Assembly: GCA_019828545.1 (NCBI GenBank)
Contig: JACVRA010000099.1
Coordinates: 279 to 64,278 of the forward strand
Reading direction: 5' to 3'
Length of the DNA: 64,000 bases
DNA from: Paracamarosporium sp. OC-R06-R3
Lineage: Eukaryota; Ascomycota; Dothideomycetes; Pleosporales; Didymosphaeriaceae
The position numbers and the translations under genes are program-made. Numbering within the stretch: the first letter of the stretch is position 1; the number at the start of each line of letters is the position of its first letter. Below are positions 20,156 through 34,472 of the stretch, piece after piece. The notes under the pieces were generated by a model. The model was not told the origin of the DNA, made no database searches, and saw nothing but the letters and a program-made list of their open reading frames with translations.

Positions 20156-21446
20156 AGGATTAAGCCTTATCTCCATCTAATCTTGTACTTTAGCATAAAA
20201 GGAGAATACCTTAATTTTGGCTTTCTTTAGCGCGTGATTGTAGCTTAGGAATTAGAATCGCATTGTGTTTCGTTCGGCATGCCTTGGCGATTACTAGGAC
20301 CCACTATTGATTCCCTAAAGTCTACTACTTATGACGTCACAATGGTCATTGAATGCTAGGTTAATGCGTTGAAATGGCTCGAATTCACCACTAGTGAATT
20401 TATTTCACAGCCATGCTCAAGTGCTGATGATTTGTCTTAAATTCTTGGAAGCAGGCTAGTTGTTGGAGAGTCAATCAGAACCCTAAGCTATATTGCGTTA
20501 TAAGCGTTACGTGCACTATAGTGGGGTCCTAGGTAGGAGCGTCTTCGTAGTAGCTCTTTGTCAAGGTTTTCCTACGAGTCTACTTATTTCGTGTTGAGAA
20601 CTGACATACACTTGCATGAGCTACACTGAAGTGCATAATCATAGCATTTTATCTGTATGAAAGCCCTAGAGGCACAAAATCATGTTATCAGGCATAATCT
20701 CTTGGATGTTCTAGAAGTAATTCAGAAAGCTTATGCACCACCTGACTCTGCTCTGCAGCTTCAAGAGTAGCCTTAATATTCGTTGGGAGTTGTTCGGTGA
20801 CAAGAACACAGCGGCGTAGAAGCCTAGGTGCAAAAAGTACTAACAAGAGACAATCATCTGTCTACAGCCAGGACCAAAAAAGCATTGAAGATTATCAATC
20901 AAAAGAGCGAAGCCACAGTGCCTACGCAGAAGAGCTCGGTTAAGATGCCCTGCGCCCTGCCTGTATCCGCAAGCACGTGCACAGCACCTCCCCAAAGCGC
21001 ACTAAACCCCCCCACAAACGACCCACAACGCACAAAAATCCAGCAAAACAAAAACATACAACAGCGGGGATTCGCTAATCGTCACCGACTTAACTACTAA
21101 TCCGCCGGTATCCTGCTTAAGTACAGCTGAGCGAACGGGAAGCTCTGTTCTCAGGATCCTGTGGTCGTATGTGAGAGAAGATGTTTAATTTCCTGGATAT
21201 ATAGATGGGATAAAACTGTAGGTACGATTCTATATTCAACATCTACCTAGTGCCTCCTCGTAAGCCAGGCATGCGTCATGTCGTAGGTACGGAACTAGAT
21301 AGGAAACGGGGGTATGCGCGAGGCAAGACTCCAATTATATACAGTAGACAGTAGTAGACAAGAACATATACCCAGTGCACCTCTACGCAACGACGATGCG
21401 GAAACGCAAGGACCGGCGCTGGACGTCCTCGCTACCCACAATGCAA
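20081..21446. other. intergenic, contains decayed duplicate and coding-like relic
   Basis: Besides the second repeat copy it contains, at about 20657-21010 on the plus strand, a frame that reads like protein (KALEAQNHVIRHNLLDVLEV then, after several stops, VQKVLTRDNHLSTARTKKAL) and is interrupted by TAG/TAA/TGA codons. I cannot identify it; a transposase relic is possible. The rest shows nothing. Confidence 0.4.
20427..20599 (+). repeat. 3' end of OPT gene, copy 2 (decayed)
   Basis: Direct repeat of 19984-20155. Over about 157 aligned bases I count about 21 transitions and 3 transversions, no large gap. In the coding part the changes in this copy are mostly G-to-A or C-to-T relative to copy 1 (CGGAAC to CAGAAC, TGAG to TAAG, ATGCTG to ATATTG, ACAAG to ATAAG), and the frame is broken. 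The pattern resembles repeat-induced point mutation. Confidence 0.75.
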
Positions 21447-24400
21447 TCATTGCGTCTTGCCTTCCATGATGCCCCGCGAGCTCTGCTGGCTGCTTCGCCC
21501 GCCATCGCTCGATGCCTTGCCCTCCGAGACGCCGGAGCTTCCAGGGCCGGGCGACAGTCCGGCTTGAGGCGCGTGCTTGATTTCTTTCTTCCCGTTCGCC
21601 TTGTAGTAGAGGACGACGTCGCCGCCTCCGCGCCAGACGTGCGCACGGATGGACGCGAGTGTCATCGTTGGTGAAATGAGCTGTTGCACATCAGCAACCT
21701 TGTTGCCGAGATTTCTTGGTGGACTCACCTGGTTCTGGCAGTAAAGCTCCAAGTACTCCTCAGGCTTCAACTGGGGGCCCTGCTTCTCTAGCTCTTCTTT
21801 ACTAGGCGCGGGCTCAATGCGTTCGGCGACGTAGGAGAGGATCTTGCGTGCACGCAGCATACGGTTCGCGTTTAGCCGGTTGTTGCTTGAAGTCGAATTA
21901 GCCTCCCGGTTTACTTTTTCGGGGTTGGGGATGAGGGGAATGTACCCGTCGGATGAGATGCTGGGGAGTAGAGCTTGGTACGGTTCCAGGATGAAGGAGA
22001 CCTTGACTATGTCTTTGAGGGGTATTTGGTTCTAGATGAGAATTGTCAGCGATCGTTTTGTGGAATGATGAGGGGTAGAGATGGAGGAAGAGCAATGACT
22101 TACCCGCAGTAGAACATCGGCAAGCCAGACGGGGGCGACCTTCTCAATAAGATCGGCTTGCTGGCCCAAAGAGCCAACCTTGCCTTCGAACAGATCAGCG
22201 ACCCCGCCGCTATCGGGGCGATCTTCTTGGATAAGGATAGTTGTGTTGGCAGGAGGCTTCAGCACCGGAGTCTCGTTCGGTAAACTAGGCACGATCTGAG
22301 TCTCCAGTTTCTGAGCACCTTGATTTGCCTGCTCTTCATACGTATGGCGGATCTTCTGCAGAGCTCCAAAGAAGTTGTCTTCGATGACCTTTTCGTCGGT
22401 CTTGGTAGAGTGAGAATCACTGTCTTCGGCCTTCTCGTCGGTAGCCGCTGGTTTGGGTGCTTCAGCTTTCTCGGAAGACGTGCCGAATTTCTTCATATTG
22501 AGGGACATGCCGAACTTTTTGCCAAAAAGACCTTTGCTCTTCTTCTGTGTTTGTGGGTCCTCCGCCGGAGATTGAGGCGCATTCTCTTCTGATCCTTCTG
22601 TAGAGCCGTTGACTTTGCCATTGCCGTTTGCAGTGCCGTTACCATTACCATTGCCATTGCCGTTCGTAGTGGGCGTCCTGGAGAAGTAGTCCGGCTGATC
22701 CTGTGTCGAGCTTCGGTGGGTGGTAGTTTGTTCTAATTGGGAGCCCTCTTCCGTCGTCGGGGTAAGAAGATGGTTGTGATGTGAGCCTTTGCCGGCGCTC
22801 GATGGAGGGATACCAGGCGTGGCTTGACCAATGTGCAAACCGGGAGTCGTGACAGGTAGGTGGAAGCCATTCGGAGCTCGGATAGTGGAGCCTGAGGTAG
22901 GCCCAGACGTTGCGTCCTTCCACCCATCGATGCTGCTATCTGGCAACTGAATGCTGGTTGGGGGGTTCGTGCGGCTTGCGATGTTCGTGAGGAGACTTTC
23001 TCTAACAGCAGAATCGCGTTTGATCTCTTCATCAATAAGGTTCGAGAAAAGATACCGCAACACCCATTTACCAAGATTTACTGTCTGTCGTTAAGAAAAA
23101 TACTATTAAGTACGGCGTTATAAGCTTACTTCGCTGGTCTTCTCTAAACTCGATATTCTCTTCAAGTTGCAATTCGTCAGCGTACATTTCGGCATCGAAG
23201 CAGTAGTTCTCTTCCAAAACACATGTTAAGCTGCCTATTCGTGTGTCGACTGCACACCAATGAGCAACGGTTTCGCGAGTATTAAGTTCGGGTATAACGT
23301 CTTCCAAGTGACGTTTGCCAAATGATTTAATGGGAACGCACTGCGAGGATGTTAGGCACGTGACAAAACTTCGAATGCAATATACATACAGCGAGCAAAT
23401 CCCAGAGGATGACTTCTCCAGCCGTGTCTAGAGTGAGCACCCTCTTCCTGTCGTTGAGAAGATGATGCTTGATAAGACCATTTTGCCCTTCTATCGAAAA
23501 ATCAGGCAGATCTCTACATGGAACAACAACGCCCTGATCCGCTAGGACTTCCACAGGCTTGCGCGTACTGGTCATCGAATACAAAGTCGAGGTATCACTG
23601 TCCTTGGAAAAAAGCTGCGGAAATGGCGCAGTATTTGACATGCGTAACAAAGCTTTAAATGGAATCTTCGGTGTTGCTCCGTTTGTCGGGGGTGTCGACG
23701 CTGCTGGAGGTGAAGGATAGCGTGATCGTGTTGTGGCAATACTAGATCTATGCATCTTGTAGGACTCAGGGAGCGCGATCTCGGCCGCGGTTTCGACATC
23801 ATTCCACCGATTGATGCTAGAGCTAGACGTTGCTGTCCATATATAATCGCCAGCCGCGACCACCTGGTTGACACCCTCGTGCTCCTGACACACTGCCACC
23901 GAGACGCCTTCGTCCATCTCGGGACAGTTGCGCACGTCACTCTTGGCGACAATGCCCGAGCGATCAGCAGAGTAGAAGATGTTCAACTGCGGGTCATCCG
24001 AGAAAAGCGACCAGACGCTGTCGTTGTGCATGGTAAGCGTATACATGCACCGCCCGGCTGTCATGGACCACACTTTGACAGTTTGGTCCGATGAGGCCGT
24101 CAAGATGGTATCGCCATCCTGGGTGATGAGAACGTCCCGCACGTTGTCCGTGTGTCCCACGAACTTGGTTATGCGCTTGCCGGTCCGAGAGTCCCATACA
24201 CGCACGATGCTCTCGGGCCCGCCGCTCGCGACGATGGAGGGGCTGGCGGCAAGCGCATAGACGGAGCCTTTGGCAATGTTCTCGTCGTCACCAACTGCGA
24301 TCTGAAGCTTCTGGCCTGCGCCATTCAGATCCCACAGGCTGATCTTGTGGTCGAGGCCGCCCGAGGCCACCCAGTTCTCGTGCGGGCCGGGCGACGCAAC

Positions 24401-24930
24401 GCGCTTGACATAGTCGGTGTGGAGGCCAATGGTCTGCGGCGGCTGGATGTCGGTGGCGGCGGGTCGCCAGACCTTGACGGTGATGTCCGAGGAGGCGGAG
24501 ACGAGGGCCTGGCTGTCCTGGGCGAGGACGAGGTCGTTGATCCAGTGGGTGTGTGCCTGGACCTGCTGGCGGAACTGGGTGGGCGGCGGCTTGTAGGCGG
24601 GCGCGCTCGAGTCGGCGAAGGGGTCTCTGTCGTCGCTGTCGCCGCGGGTGAGGTCGAGGTGCAGGTCCCAGGCGCATATGACGCCGTCGCGGCCTCCCGA
24701 GTAGCTGTGCCGCGTCAGTGGGATGGCGTCGCAGAGCAGCGCAACACTCACAGAATGGCATTCGCAGGGTCGACGGCGAGGCCATTGACGCCCAGCCTGT
24801 GGCCTCCGGCCGAGTTCGCAAGCGGCAGCACTGCAGCGCTTGGTTAGCTGTTGGGGGGCATTACGTAGCATCCAAGGCACGCAAGGGAGCACCCACCATA
24901 CGAGATACGCTTCCGCGCGTTGCGCCCCAT
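21447..24930 (-). CDS. bun107: WDR48/UAF1-type deubiquitinase cofactor (Bun107-like)
   Basis: Seven exons on the minus strand: 24897-24930, 24752-24830, 23390-24704, 23130-23340, 22104-23080, 21729-22031 and 21447-21680, total 1050 residues. The N-terminal exons rebuild the family start ([20 protein letters not shown], then [14 protein letters not shown]). Seven to eight WD40 blades follow (HINDLVL-type, [48 protein letters not shown]). The C-terminal half matches the DUF3337 region of WDR48 ([55 protein letters not shown]). WDR48/Bun107 binds and activates USP1/USP46/Ubp9-type deubiquitinases. A low-complexity linker of Asn-Gly repeats and Ser/Thr lies between (about 22620-22680). Intron 6 is 48 nt and in frame. 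Confidence 0.88.
22615..22670. repeat. Asn-Gly codon repeat in the bun107 linker
   Basis: A short minisatellite of hexanucleotide units (GCCATT/GCCGTT/ACCATT on the plus strand) encodes alternating Asn and Gly residues within the disordered linker. Such tracts vary in length between strains. Confidence 0.6.
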
Positions 24931-25588
24931 GCCCACTGATTATCGGGGGGACATGCGGTGCGCTGTGGGAGGTCCGGGAGAGCGCCGTCGTCAGCGGGCG
25001 GGCAGAGCAGTGGGAATTCGGATTGTGCCGGCGGAGGGACGCTGCGATGGATGCGTGAGGCAGCCCGGCCCATATCCCTGCCCTAGCAGCCCTCCCCAGC
25101 ACGCCGGCGCCGCTAACGGGGGGACATTGCGGCGGAGACGCTGTTCGTCCGCCCGCGCGCGCTGCCAAACGGGCTGTTCGCAGATCGCATCGCGGGTGGG
25201 CGCCGCTCAGCGCTGCGTCGCACGCGCCCAGGGCACCACGGCGTCGACAAGCAGCGCAAGCCCGCGCTGCGAAGCTTGACAGCCCGCCCGCAGCCGCCCG
25301 TGCCCCGAGAACGTGGACCCCACGTTTCGCCGTCCTTCTGCGGGGTCAGGCACGCGCATGAGCGCCCAACCACGGCGCTTAGCACTCCTGGGGGCCGGCT
25401 ACAGCTGAGTGTGACATGTTCTACCTGCCTACATGCTTCTGGATGCATACCGCATCCTTGGTATCCGGGTTCGCTAACGGCCTGCCTCCGGTCCGCCATG
25501 CTGACCCTACAAACGCCTCCTATGCAGATCCCATATCCCTTTCCCTACATGCCCAAAATTTATAAATGCAATGTCCAACCATCCCCCC
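24931..25588. other. GC-rich promoter of bun107
   Basis: About 660 bp, strongly GC-rich between 24950 and 25330, upstream of the bun107 start and downstream of cdc5. The open frames through it on both strands are products of the GC bias and carry no domain. Confidence 0.5.
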
Positions 25589-28196
<2,608 letters not shown>

Positions 28197-28675
28197 CTCG
28201 AGTAATTTATGCTGCCCTAGGACAGATAATATAAAGGCCGACTGTACTTGGATCTTTTACCTGGTGGTGTAGGTATGGCCGGGTGCGGCGCGTTGAGATG
28301 TCGGCGGCGTTGTCGTAATCGCGCGCTGGGAGCCTGTCGCGCAGAAGTTCGGGAAAAGGCGCTAGCGGCGCGGCTCCTGCTTATGTAACGTATGGGGAAA
28401 GCGCGATATGGAAATCACTGATACGTCACAGCCCTTTCTTGAGGGATTCGCCATTTAATTAAAATAAAGGAACGGCAGACTTGCTGCAAATTGGCTGCTT
28501 GAACTTCTTTCTCTACTAGGCTTCATCGTTGATCAGCTGACTTGTTAAAATTGACTTCCCTATTCTCTGCTGCAGGATCACCTAGACACAACCATTGCAT
28601 TGGCCTAGGTAGGCGATCAGACTTGTGGTGCAGTGCTGGACTACAGCTTGCTTTTACACCTTCAACCATTCCATT
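28197..28675. other. divergent promoter region
   Basis: About 480 bp between the divergent starts of cdc5 (minus) and the small plus-strand gene. No other feature was recognised. Confidence 0.45.
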
Positions 28676-29278
28676 ATGACTCTTTCAAATCACACAGCCC
28701 GGCGGATTGCCTCGGCAGCACGAGTTCAATGCACCAATAGCACCGCTACGTCTCCACGGTCAGCTTCATCACGGCGATTTGCCTCAACTGGTGCTGCTGA
28801 GACCCAAGGAGCCCAGAAAGATTCCTCGGTTAGTTTCAAGATAATGTCAGCGGGTATACAAGATCTCCAATTGCCTCGGTAGACGTACGTCTCCTGTATT
28901 AACCTAGAATGTGCTTTACGTAGATCGGCCCTGCTCATACCAGCACAATATCAAGCCATCATGCTCTATGGAGTTGTTCACGTATTGCATGTTCTAGGAT
29001 AATTCGGGTTATGATACAACCGTAGCATCTCTTGAAATTCTCGTTTGCCCATCTTGATTCGTTTCCGAATTCATGCTGATAGCTTATAGAAACAACCCAC
29101 CAAGCCTAGCGGCCAGCAAACGAAACATAAAAAGACCCAAGCTGAGTTAGACAAAGAATTACAGCTAAAAATGCAAGGCCTAGCAGGGGATGGGGGAGAA
29201 TCAGGTGTGGAGTACGAGGATGGGCAACCTGTGTCAATGAAGAGAAGCGTGAAGAACAACATGTTCCGATACATATAA
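28676..29278 (+). CDS. small conserved protein with possible mitochondrial presequence
   Basis: The final exon 29090-29278 is the well-supported part. It encodes 62 residues rich in charge, with KKTQAELDKELQLKMQGLAG, GVEYEDGQPVSMKR and the end SVKNNMFRYI, and it follows a good branch and acceptor (GCTGAT...TATAG). I recall similar C-termini from small uncharacterised fungal proteins. Tentative upstream exons are 28676-28878 and 28924-28981; they join in phase and give 149 residues. The first exon looks like a mitochondrial targeting sequence (Arg/Ser/Ala-rich with RRFAST). The donors used are weak (GTAGAC, GTATTG), so the start is uncertain and the first exon might belong to a separate small gene. 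No function can be assigned. Confidence 0.5.
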
Positions 29279-29773
29279 TTATAGAGCCCTCCGTCCGGGA
29301 TCAAGTGTTCTTGATATGCTTAAGAATAAAAGAAGAGAGTAGGGCTCCCAATAACCAACTATAACAATGACTAACTATCAAAACTCAGATGAATCTACTC
29401 GATCAGTTTTCATTGAAATACCATCTATACTAATAGTGAACTTGGGTGCTACTTAACATTCTCTTCTCTCTTTCACGTCCCTTCCGCTATCTCTGCCTTT
29501 CAATTTTGTTCTATTTTGTTTTTTGTTCTTTATTTTCGCTTCGATCCGGGAACTCAATTCAACCTAATTGGGAGAAAACCGGATTAAGGGTAAGAAGTAG
29601 GGCTATCGCGAGATCATTGATAGCCCCACGCCCCAAGCTACTCTTCAAGCCACACGTCGATCACACTGAAGATTCGAGACCTTATATGCGAAGAAACTCG
29701 AAGACGCTCGGCCCCTCACACAGTGTCCAGTTCCGTCCGCATTAAGGTCCCAGTTCATTTTCACACACTCTCT
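29279..29773. other. intergenic, convergent 3' flanks
   Basis: About 500 bp between the 3' ends of the small plus-strand gene and the minus-strand dehydrogenase. It includes a strikingly T-rich tract around 29500-29540. Nothing coding was recognised. Confidence 0.45.
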
Positions 29774-30813
29774 CTACGCCTTCTTCTCCTTCTCCAACCC
29801 ATCCCTCTCCTTCACAGACTCATTCTCAAACTCCAAACCCGCCTTTTTCCTCACCACCCCAAAAACACTATGACTATCCAACTTCCTCCCCTTTTCAGCC
29901 CCATACTTCACCGCCTCCTCCATCGCCCCCATACTCAGCTCCCCAACCTCCAACCTCACCCCATTCTCCTTCGCAATACCCATCCCAATCCCCACATCCT
30001 TAACTGCCAGCTCCAACGCGCTATTCGGCGCCTGTCCCTCCGCAGGTATATAGCTCCCAGATGTTAACCGCTTGGACGTGGTATGTGCGTAAGCGCCAAA
30101 ATTCTGTTCAATGAGAGATTCGAGGACGGAGGCAGGGAGCGAGGCTTTCTCGGCCAGGACATGTGCTTCTGATAAAAGGTACACGAGACCTGCGCCGATG
30201 AAGTTACTTGTGGATTTAAGAAGGAGGGCTTTGGAGGGGTCGTCGCCGACGTGGATTACGCCACGGGCAATGACGCCCTGGAGGTAGGGTGTGATGGTCT
30301 CGATGGCGCGAGGGGGGCCAGCAACGGCGACGAGGACGTTTGCAGCGCGGGCAGCCGGCGGTGCGCCGAAGACGGGAGCCGCAACGAAGGAGCAGTTGTG
30401 GGTTGCGAGTTTGGCTGCTAGAGAGGCGGTGGTGTCGGGATGGACGGTAGTGGTATCTACAAGGATCTTGCCTTCTAGCGAGTTAGTGGATATAAATTGG
30501 TTGATGACGCTCGTAAGAGCTTCGTCGTTCGTCACCTGGTACACATGTTAGCGTTGAAAACTATTGTTTGATGGGATATAGATGGGTTTACTGAGATAAA
30601 TATCACACTACATGCTTGCACCAGCTCGTTGATGTCCTCACATGGTATGCCGCCAATTGCTTTAAGCGGATCTCCACGAGAAAGGTTACGGTTTGTATAA
30701 TGGAGTGCGGGTAGGCTTGTTTCTGTGAGATGCTTCTGGATGTTGGAAGCCATTGCGAGGCCCATTGAACCTAAACCAAACCATCCTAGTTGAGGCGAAG
30801 CATTTGACGACAT
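29774..30813 (-). CDS. 3-hydroxyisobutyrate dehydrogenase-like oxidoreductase
   Basis: Two exons, 30592-30813 and 29774-30535, 327 residues. The 56-nt intron has donor GTAAAC and acceptor TACCAG, phase 0. WFGLGSMGLAMASNI is the Rossmann NAD(P)-binding start of the beta-hydroxyacid dehydrogenase family (G-x-G-x-M-G). VDTTTVHPDTTASLA holds the substrate-binding strand, FVAAPVFGAPPAA replaces the usual D-A-P-V-S-G-G, and KSTSNFIGAG contains the catalytic lysine (K-x-x-x-N). Enzymes of this family oxidise 3-hydroxyisobutyrate, tartronate semialdehyde or related acids; GLYR1-like succinic semialdehyde reductases are also close. The altered FGAPPAA loop suggests a substrate different from valine catabolism. 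The C-terminus is unusually charged. Confidence 0.8.
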
Positions 30814-31077
30814 TGTGAGCAACAATCCAAGTGTAGATATCTAGTAGCCAAGTAGATGAAGTAGTGGCCGGCAACACTCACAAAACAACCAGTGATTCGA
30901 TTGACTCATACTAGCGGATAGTCACGGTTAACCCCGCTCGTGATCATGATCAGGTGAGAGGAAATTGCGGAGTCGGAGTCAGAAAGCTACTTTTGTAGCA
31001 TGATTGATCGCAGTGTTTATCGTTATCTTATCGAGCTAGTTTCGGTAGCCGTACTCATAAACGACTCAAACAGATCC

Positions 31078-33406
31078 TTAACAAATCCTCTCAATTGGCT
31101 CACGCCAGGGCACACCCAGAATCTCAAAGATTCTTTTCTCAGATTTACCCTCGACCAATGTCCCTTCATTGAGCTTCTCCCTATACCTTCCTCTGATCAC
31201 GTTTTTGTATAAACCTCTCTGGTTGAGCCGCATCCCTCTTTTGCTTGCCAGCAGCCTCATACTCCGGTTGAAAATATCATTGCCTGTGAAGTAAAGGAGG
31301 GCTGCACCCATCTCTTCCTCTGGGACTAGAAGAAGATCCAACCGGCGCCATGTATTCGACGACGGAAGGCAAGATGCCCCATGCCACTTAGTTCCGTCAT
31401 CCGTACTAGTAGAAGTAGCGAGCTTGACCTTTAGGAAGCTGTTCTTGAACAGTTGAGGTACAAGGGCGTGAAAGACCACATCTCGTAGCGTCGATACTGT
31501 TGCACCAGGCTTGGTAATGATAATGTCGATATCGCCAGAATCCGTTGCACCGCGACGATAGGAGCCCATAACAGTAGCTTGGAATTGAGAGTCAATCTTT
31601 TGTACGGCATCCCTCACATAATCACCATGGGCTTTGACCTCAGCTCGAGGTATACGACTTGCAAAATCGTCGTAGTGGTCAATTCCAATCTTTTGGGAGT
31701 CTGTGAGCTTCGCCTTGGCAATTAAATCGTCAAGCGTTCGATGCCCCGCTTGAATCCACTTATTAGCTTGTACCAATCCAGCCCCATAAATTCCCAGGAA
31801 TAGTCGGAGGACCTTGTCGGTTGGGTCATCGCGAGTACTATCCAATCTTCGTAATCGATCCGTTAATACGATCTCCTCAATCTTATCAGCAAGGCGGGAC
31901 CCAATGAACGGGAGGGCGGCTGCGTCTTTTGCAGTAGAGATTTTCCTATGCTGTTTACGTAGTGTTGTGATGGCCTTTCTGTAGGCGAGGGTTCGCCACT
32001 GATCCTGCATCTGATCATAATATTTACACATTTGGTCCAGAATCTCGATCGTTCGAGTGTTGGGATTGGAAGTCATTGAAGTTCCTACGGGTTTCATGCA
32101 CTGGAAAGTATGCTGATTAAACCCACCCTTCTTCTTTGATACAGTAATTGTGCTTTGACTTCTCGTGCGTTTTGAAATACTTTGTGGCTGCTCGTCGTCT
32201 GTGTCAGGTCCTGAGTCTACTTCTGCTGAAGTCGTGGGTCGCGATTCGCCGTCTTCCTCATCATCGAGCGGAAGATGGGCAACGGCTCTAGTTTCTTGTA
32301 TAGCTTTTGAAAGCTCGTCGTTATATCCATCTAATAGCTTTGCGGCTTCCATAATAGGTGGTTCTGGTGCTTCCACGAAACTATCCTTCACAATATCTTC
32401 AGTCGAGCTTGATGGTTCATCCGCATGCTGCTTTGCGGGAGTATATTCGGTGCTCACTGGATCGGTCTTTTGGGAGAACTCTGTAGCTAATTTCCGCCTT
32501 GAGGGCTTAACATGCAGTGAGGTTTGAGAATCTGGGAGTGTCGGCGCTAAAACCTCAATGGGTCGTGGCGCCCCTTTCACAAGAAATCTGCTTTTTGTGG
32601 GGTCTAATGGTGTAGCAGATTGTATGCATTGAGGTATATACGGATCGAACCTCACCACGACGACTTTACGCTTATTTTACTTTAGCAATGATCGTGATAC
32701 TAAACCTTATACTTACTGGCAACCCGGCTCTGTTGAGATGACGCAGTAATTGAGGGTATGTTTGTTTGTCGTCGTCGAAGATAACGTGCGTCACGTCGTC
32801 CCTCCACTTTGTCACCCACGCTGCACCTAGCTGGATAATTTTGTGTATACGAAGCCGCCGCGCCATACTGATATCGTTGTTCGGGAAAAAATAGACTATC
32901 TTCAATTTCAACAACTGTTTGTGTTCTGGCTCGACTACTATGTTGGTGGCAGCCTTTGCATTAGCATTCTTAAGCTCGCGAGGGGTCTCGCCCAAGCGCT
33001 TGTAGAACGGTACATGATCTTTTGCCGTGAGGTCTGACATGGAAGCGGTCTTCGGCAATCTGAGAGGCGCGTGATCCGCTTGTTTCGACTTTGCTACCGG
33101 AAAGCTCTTCGTCACCGGCTTCAGCGCAGTCGAAGGTGGTACCAGGCTAGAATCCTGCTCACGTACCGCGGCACGCTGTTTTGTTGTATAAGTCTCGAAC
33201 TCATGCAGGCGTTCCCGAGGTGTAGGTCCTAGAAAGCTACCTTCGCGTCGAGCGGGCGGTGGCGGAGGCATGGCCTTTGGATCAGCCAGCAAGCTCTCCG
33301 CTACTAAGAGGCCAGAATCAGGAAAGCCTTTTTCATCATCGGAGAGCTCCAGAAGGTCTTGCTGCTGAAAGTAAGTCACCTTTTCTTGGAGATGTTTGTC
33401 GGACAT
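31078..33406 (-). CDS. pol4: DNA polymerase X family (Pol4/lambda-like) with BRCT domain
   Basis: Two exons, 32717-33406 and 31078-32670, 760 residues. The 46-nt intron has donor GTAAGT and acceptor ATAAG, phase 0. The N-terminal half ends in a BRCT-like domain (LKIVYFFPNNDISMARRLR, then WVTKWRDDVTHVIFDD). A Ser/Glu-rich linker leads to the catalytic core: helix-hairpin-helix 8-kDa domain (MQDQWRTLAYRKAITTLRK, PFIGSRLADKIEEI) and the X-family signature GSYRRGATDSGDIDIIIT with the metal-binding aspartates DID, plus the third Asp in RRLDLLLVPEEE. YFTGNDIFNRSMRLLASKRG is the steric-gate/template region. These polymerases fill short gaps in non-homologous end joining and base excision repair in the nucleus. 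The first ATG is 33406; a TTG further up is ignored. Confidence 0.9.
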
Positions 33407-34472
33407 GATGCGGATATCCAAAGCAACGGGATAAAGAGATATCTGTTATCACGCGCGGTAATGGGTATTGCCGACTATATATACGTTGGGAAATGTGCCG
33501 CAGTAACCAGATGGGTACCGGTATTGCTGACTATATATACATTGGGAAGTGTGCCGCAGTAAACAGCCTGCAACGTTTGTTGGTTGAGTACCAAGGCAGC
33601 AGCGCGTTGGAGTTGAAAAATGACGCGTGTGCACGTGAAGGACGAGCGCCGATTAGATAAGCCGGAGAGCACTTCCGCCAGGTTCTAGGCATTCAGCTGC
33701 AAATCACTCGTCAGCTGGACTGGCCTTTCGGTATCACCAGCACTAGTGCTCTATTGGCTGTGCTCTCGTCGAGTTTCATCTCCACCATTGTCGCGCATGT
33801 CCTCTGAGCCCCAAAGTTAAGTTTCTACTGGCGCCACAGTGTGGGGCAGACGGTCTCAGCTGCAGTGGCTAGTGAGCGAGTCTCGCACAATTACAACACA
33901 CTGTGCGATCAAGGAGATCTTTCATGGCCGTGAAGGAGCGCGAATAGCTGGCGTATCGTCACCTCCTAGAGATGCAGTTCTCTCAAGTTTTATTCCCTCG
34001 TGTAGACGACACCAGGAACAGCCCACGACAATAGCCTGCAAGTCATGGCACACTGCAACGAGCCGGCCCGAATGCTGCACTTGTCTACTCTTGCGGCACG
34101 CTATTGAGGCAGCAAAACGCAGGGGATAGGTCCAGATTGACTTAGCTCGCCCCCAATCTGGACGAGTCGGGGCTATACAAACATCGAAACTCGGGCCAGC
34201 GCTGTCACAGCACCAATTACAAACTGCCGCAAAACGAACGCCCGCGCCTCAGCTAGTCTGCTGAGGCGCACCGACATCGTGGTTTCATAGCTAACTCAAT
34301 TCTATATGAACTTGGAGTCGTGCTATCACTCTGTTGCTATACAGTCCAATCTTTGATCATGTCTTGGAGGTAACCTTCCGCTCTACATATACACTCTCGC
34401 TTTTGTCTATTGTCTAATTTTGATACCCCTGCGTTTCCTGCGCTCGCTTCGATCTTTTTGACCTCCTACGGC
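33407..34472. other. divergent intergenic region with tandem repeat
   Basis: About 1.07 kb between the divergent pol4 and GH16 genes. It contains the 45-bp tandem repeat listed below close to the pol4 start. The rest shows no gene. Confidence 0.5.
33466..33566. repeat. tandem duplication of a 45-bp unit upstream of pol4
   Basis: The units 33466-33510 and 33522-33566 both begin TATTGC-GACTATATATAC and end GTGCCGCAGTAA-CAG. They differ at four positions, three of them transitions (C/T, G/A, A/G). Each unit contains TATATATA, so the pair lies where promoter elements of pol4 would be (60-160 bp upstream of its ATG). Confidence 0.8.

Noticed and set aside
24152..24847. Long plus-strand open frame (231 codons) in the bun107 region
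   Set aside because: It is antisense to WD40 coding exons in a GC-rich stretch, and its composition is that of a shadow frame. The minus strand has full family similarity.
24931..25168. N-terminal extension of the WD40 frame upstream of 24930
   Set aside because: The unspliced frame there is low-complexity and loses the conserved start. Splicing three exons restores the expected [20 protein letters not shown].
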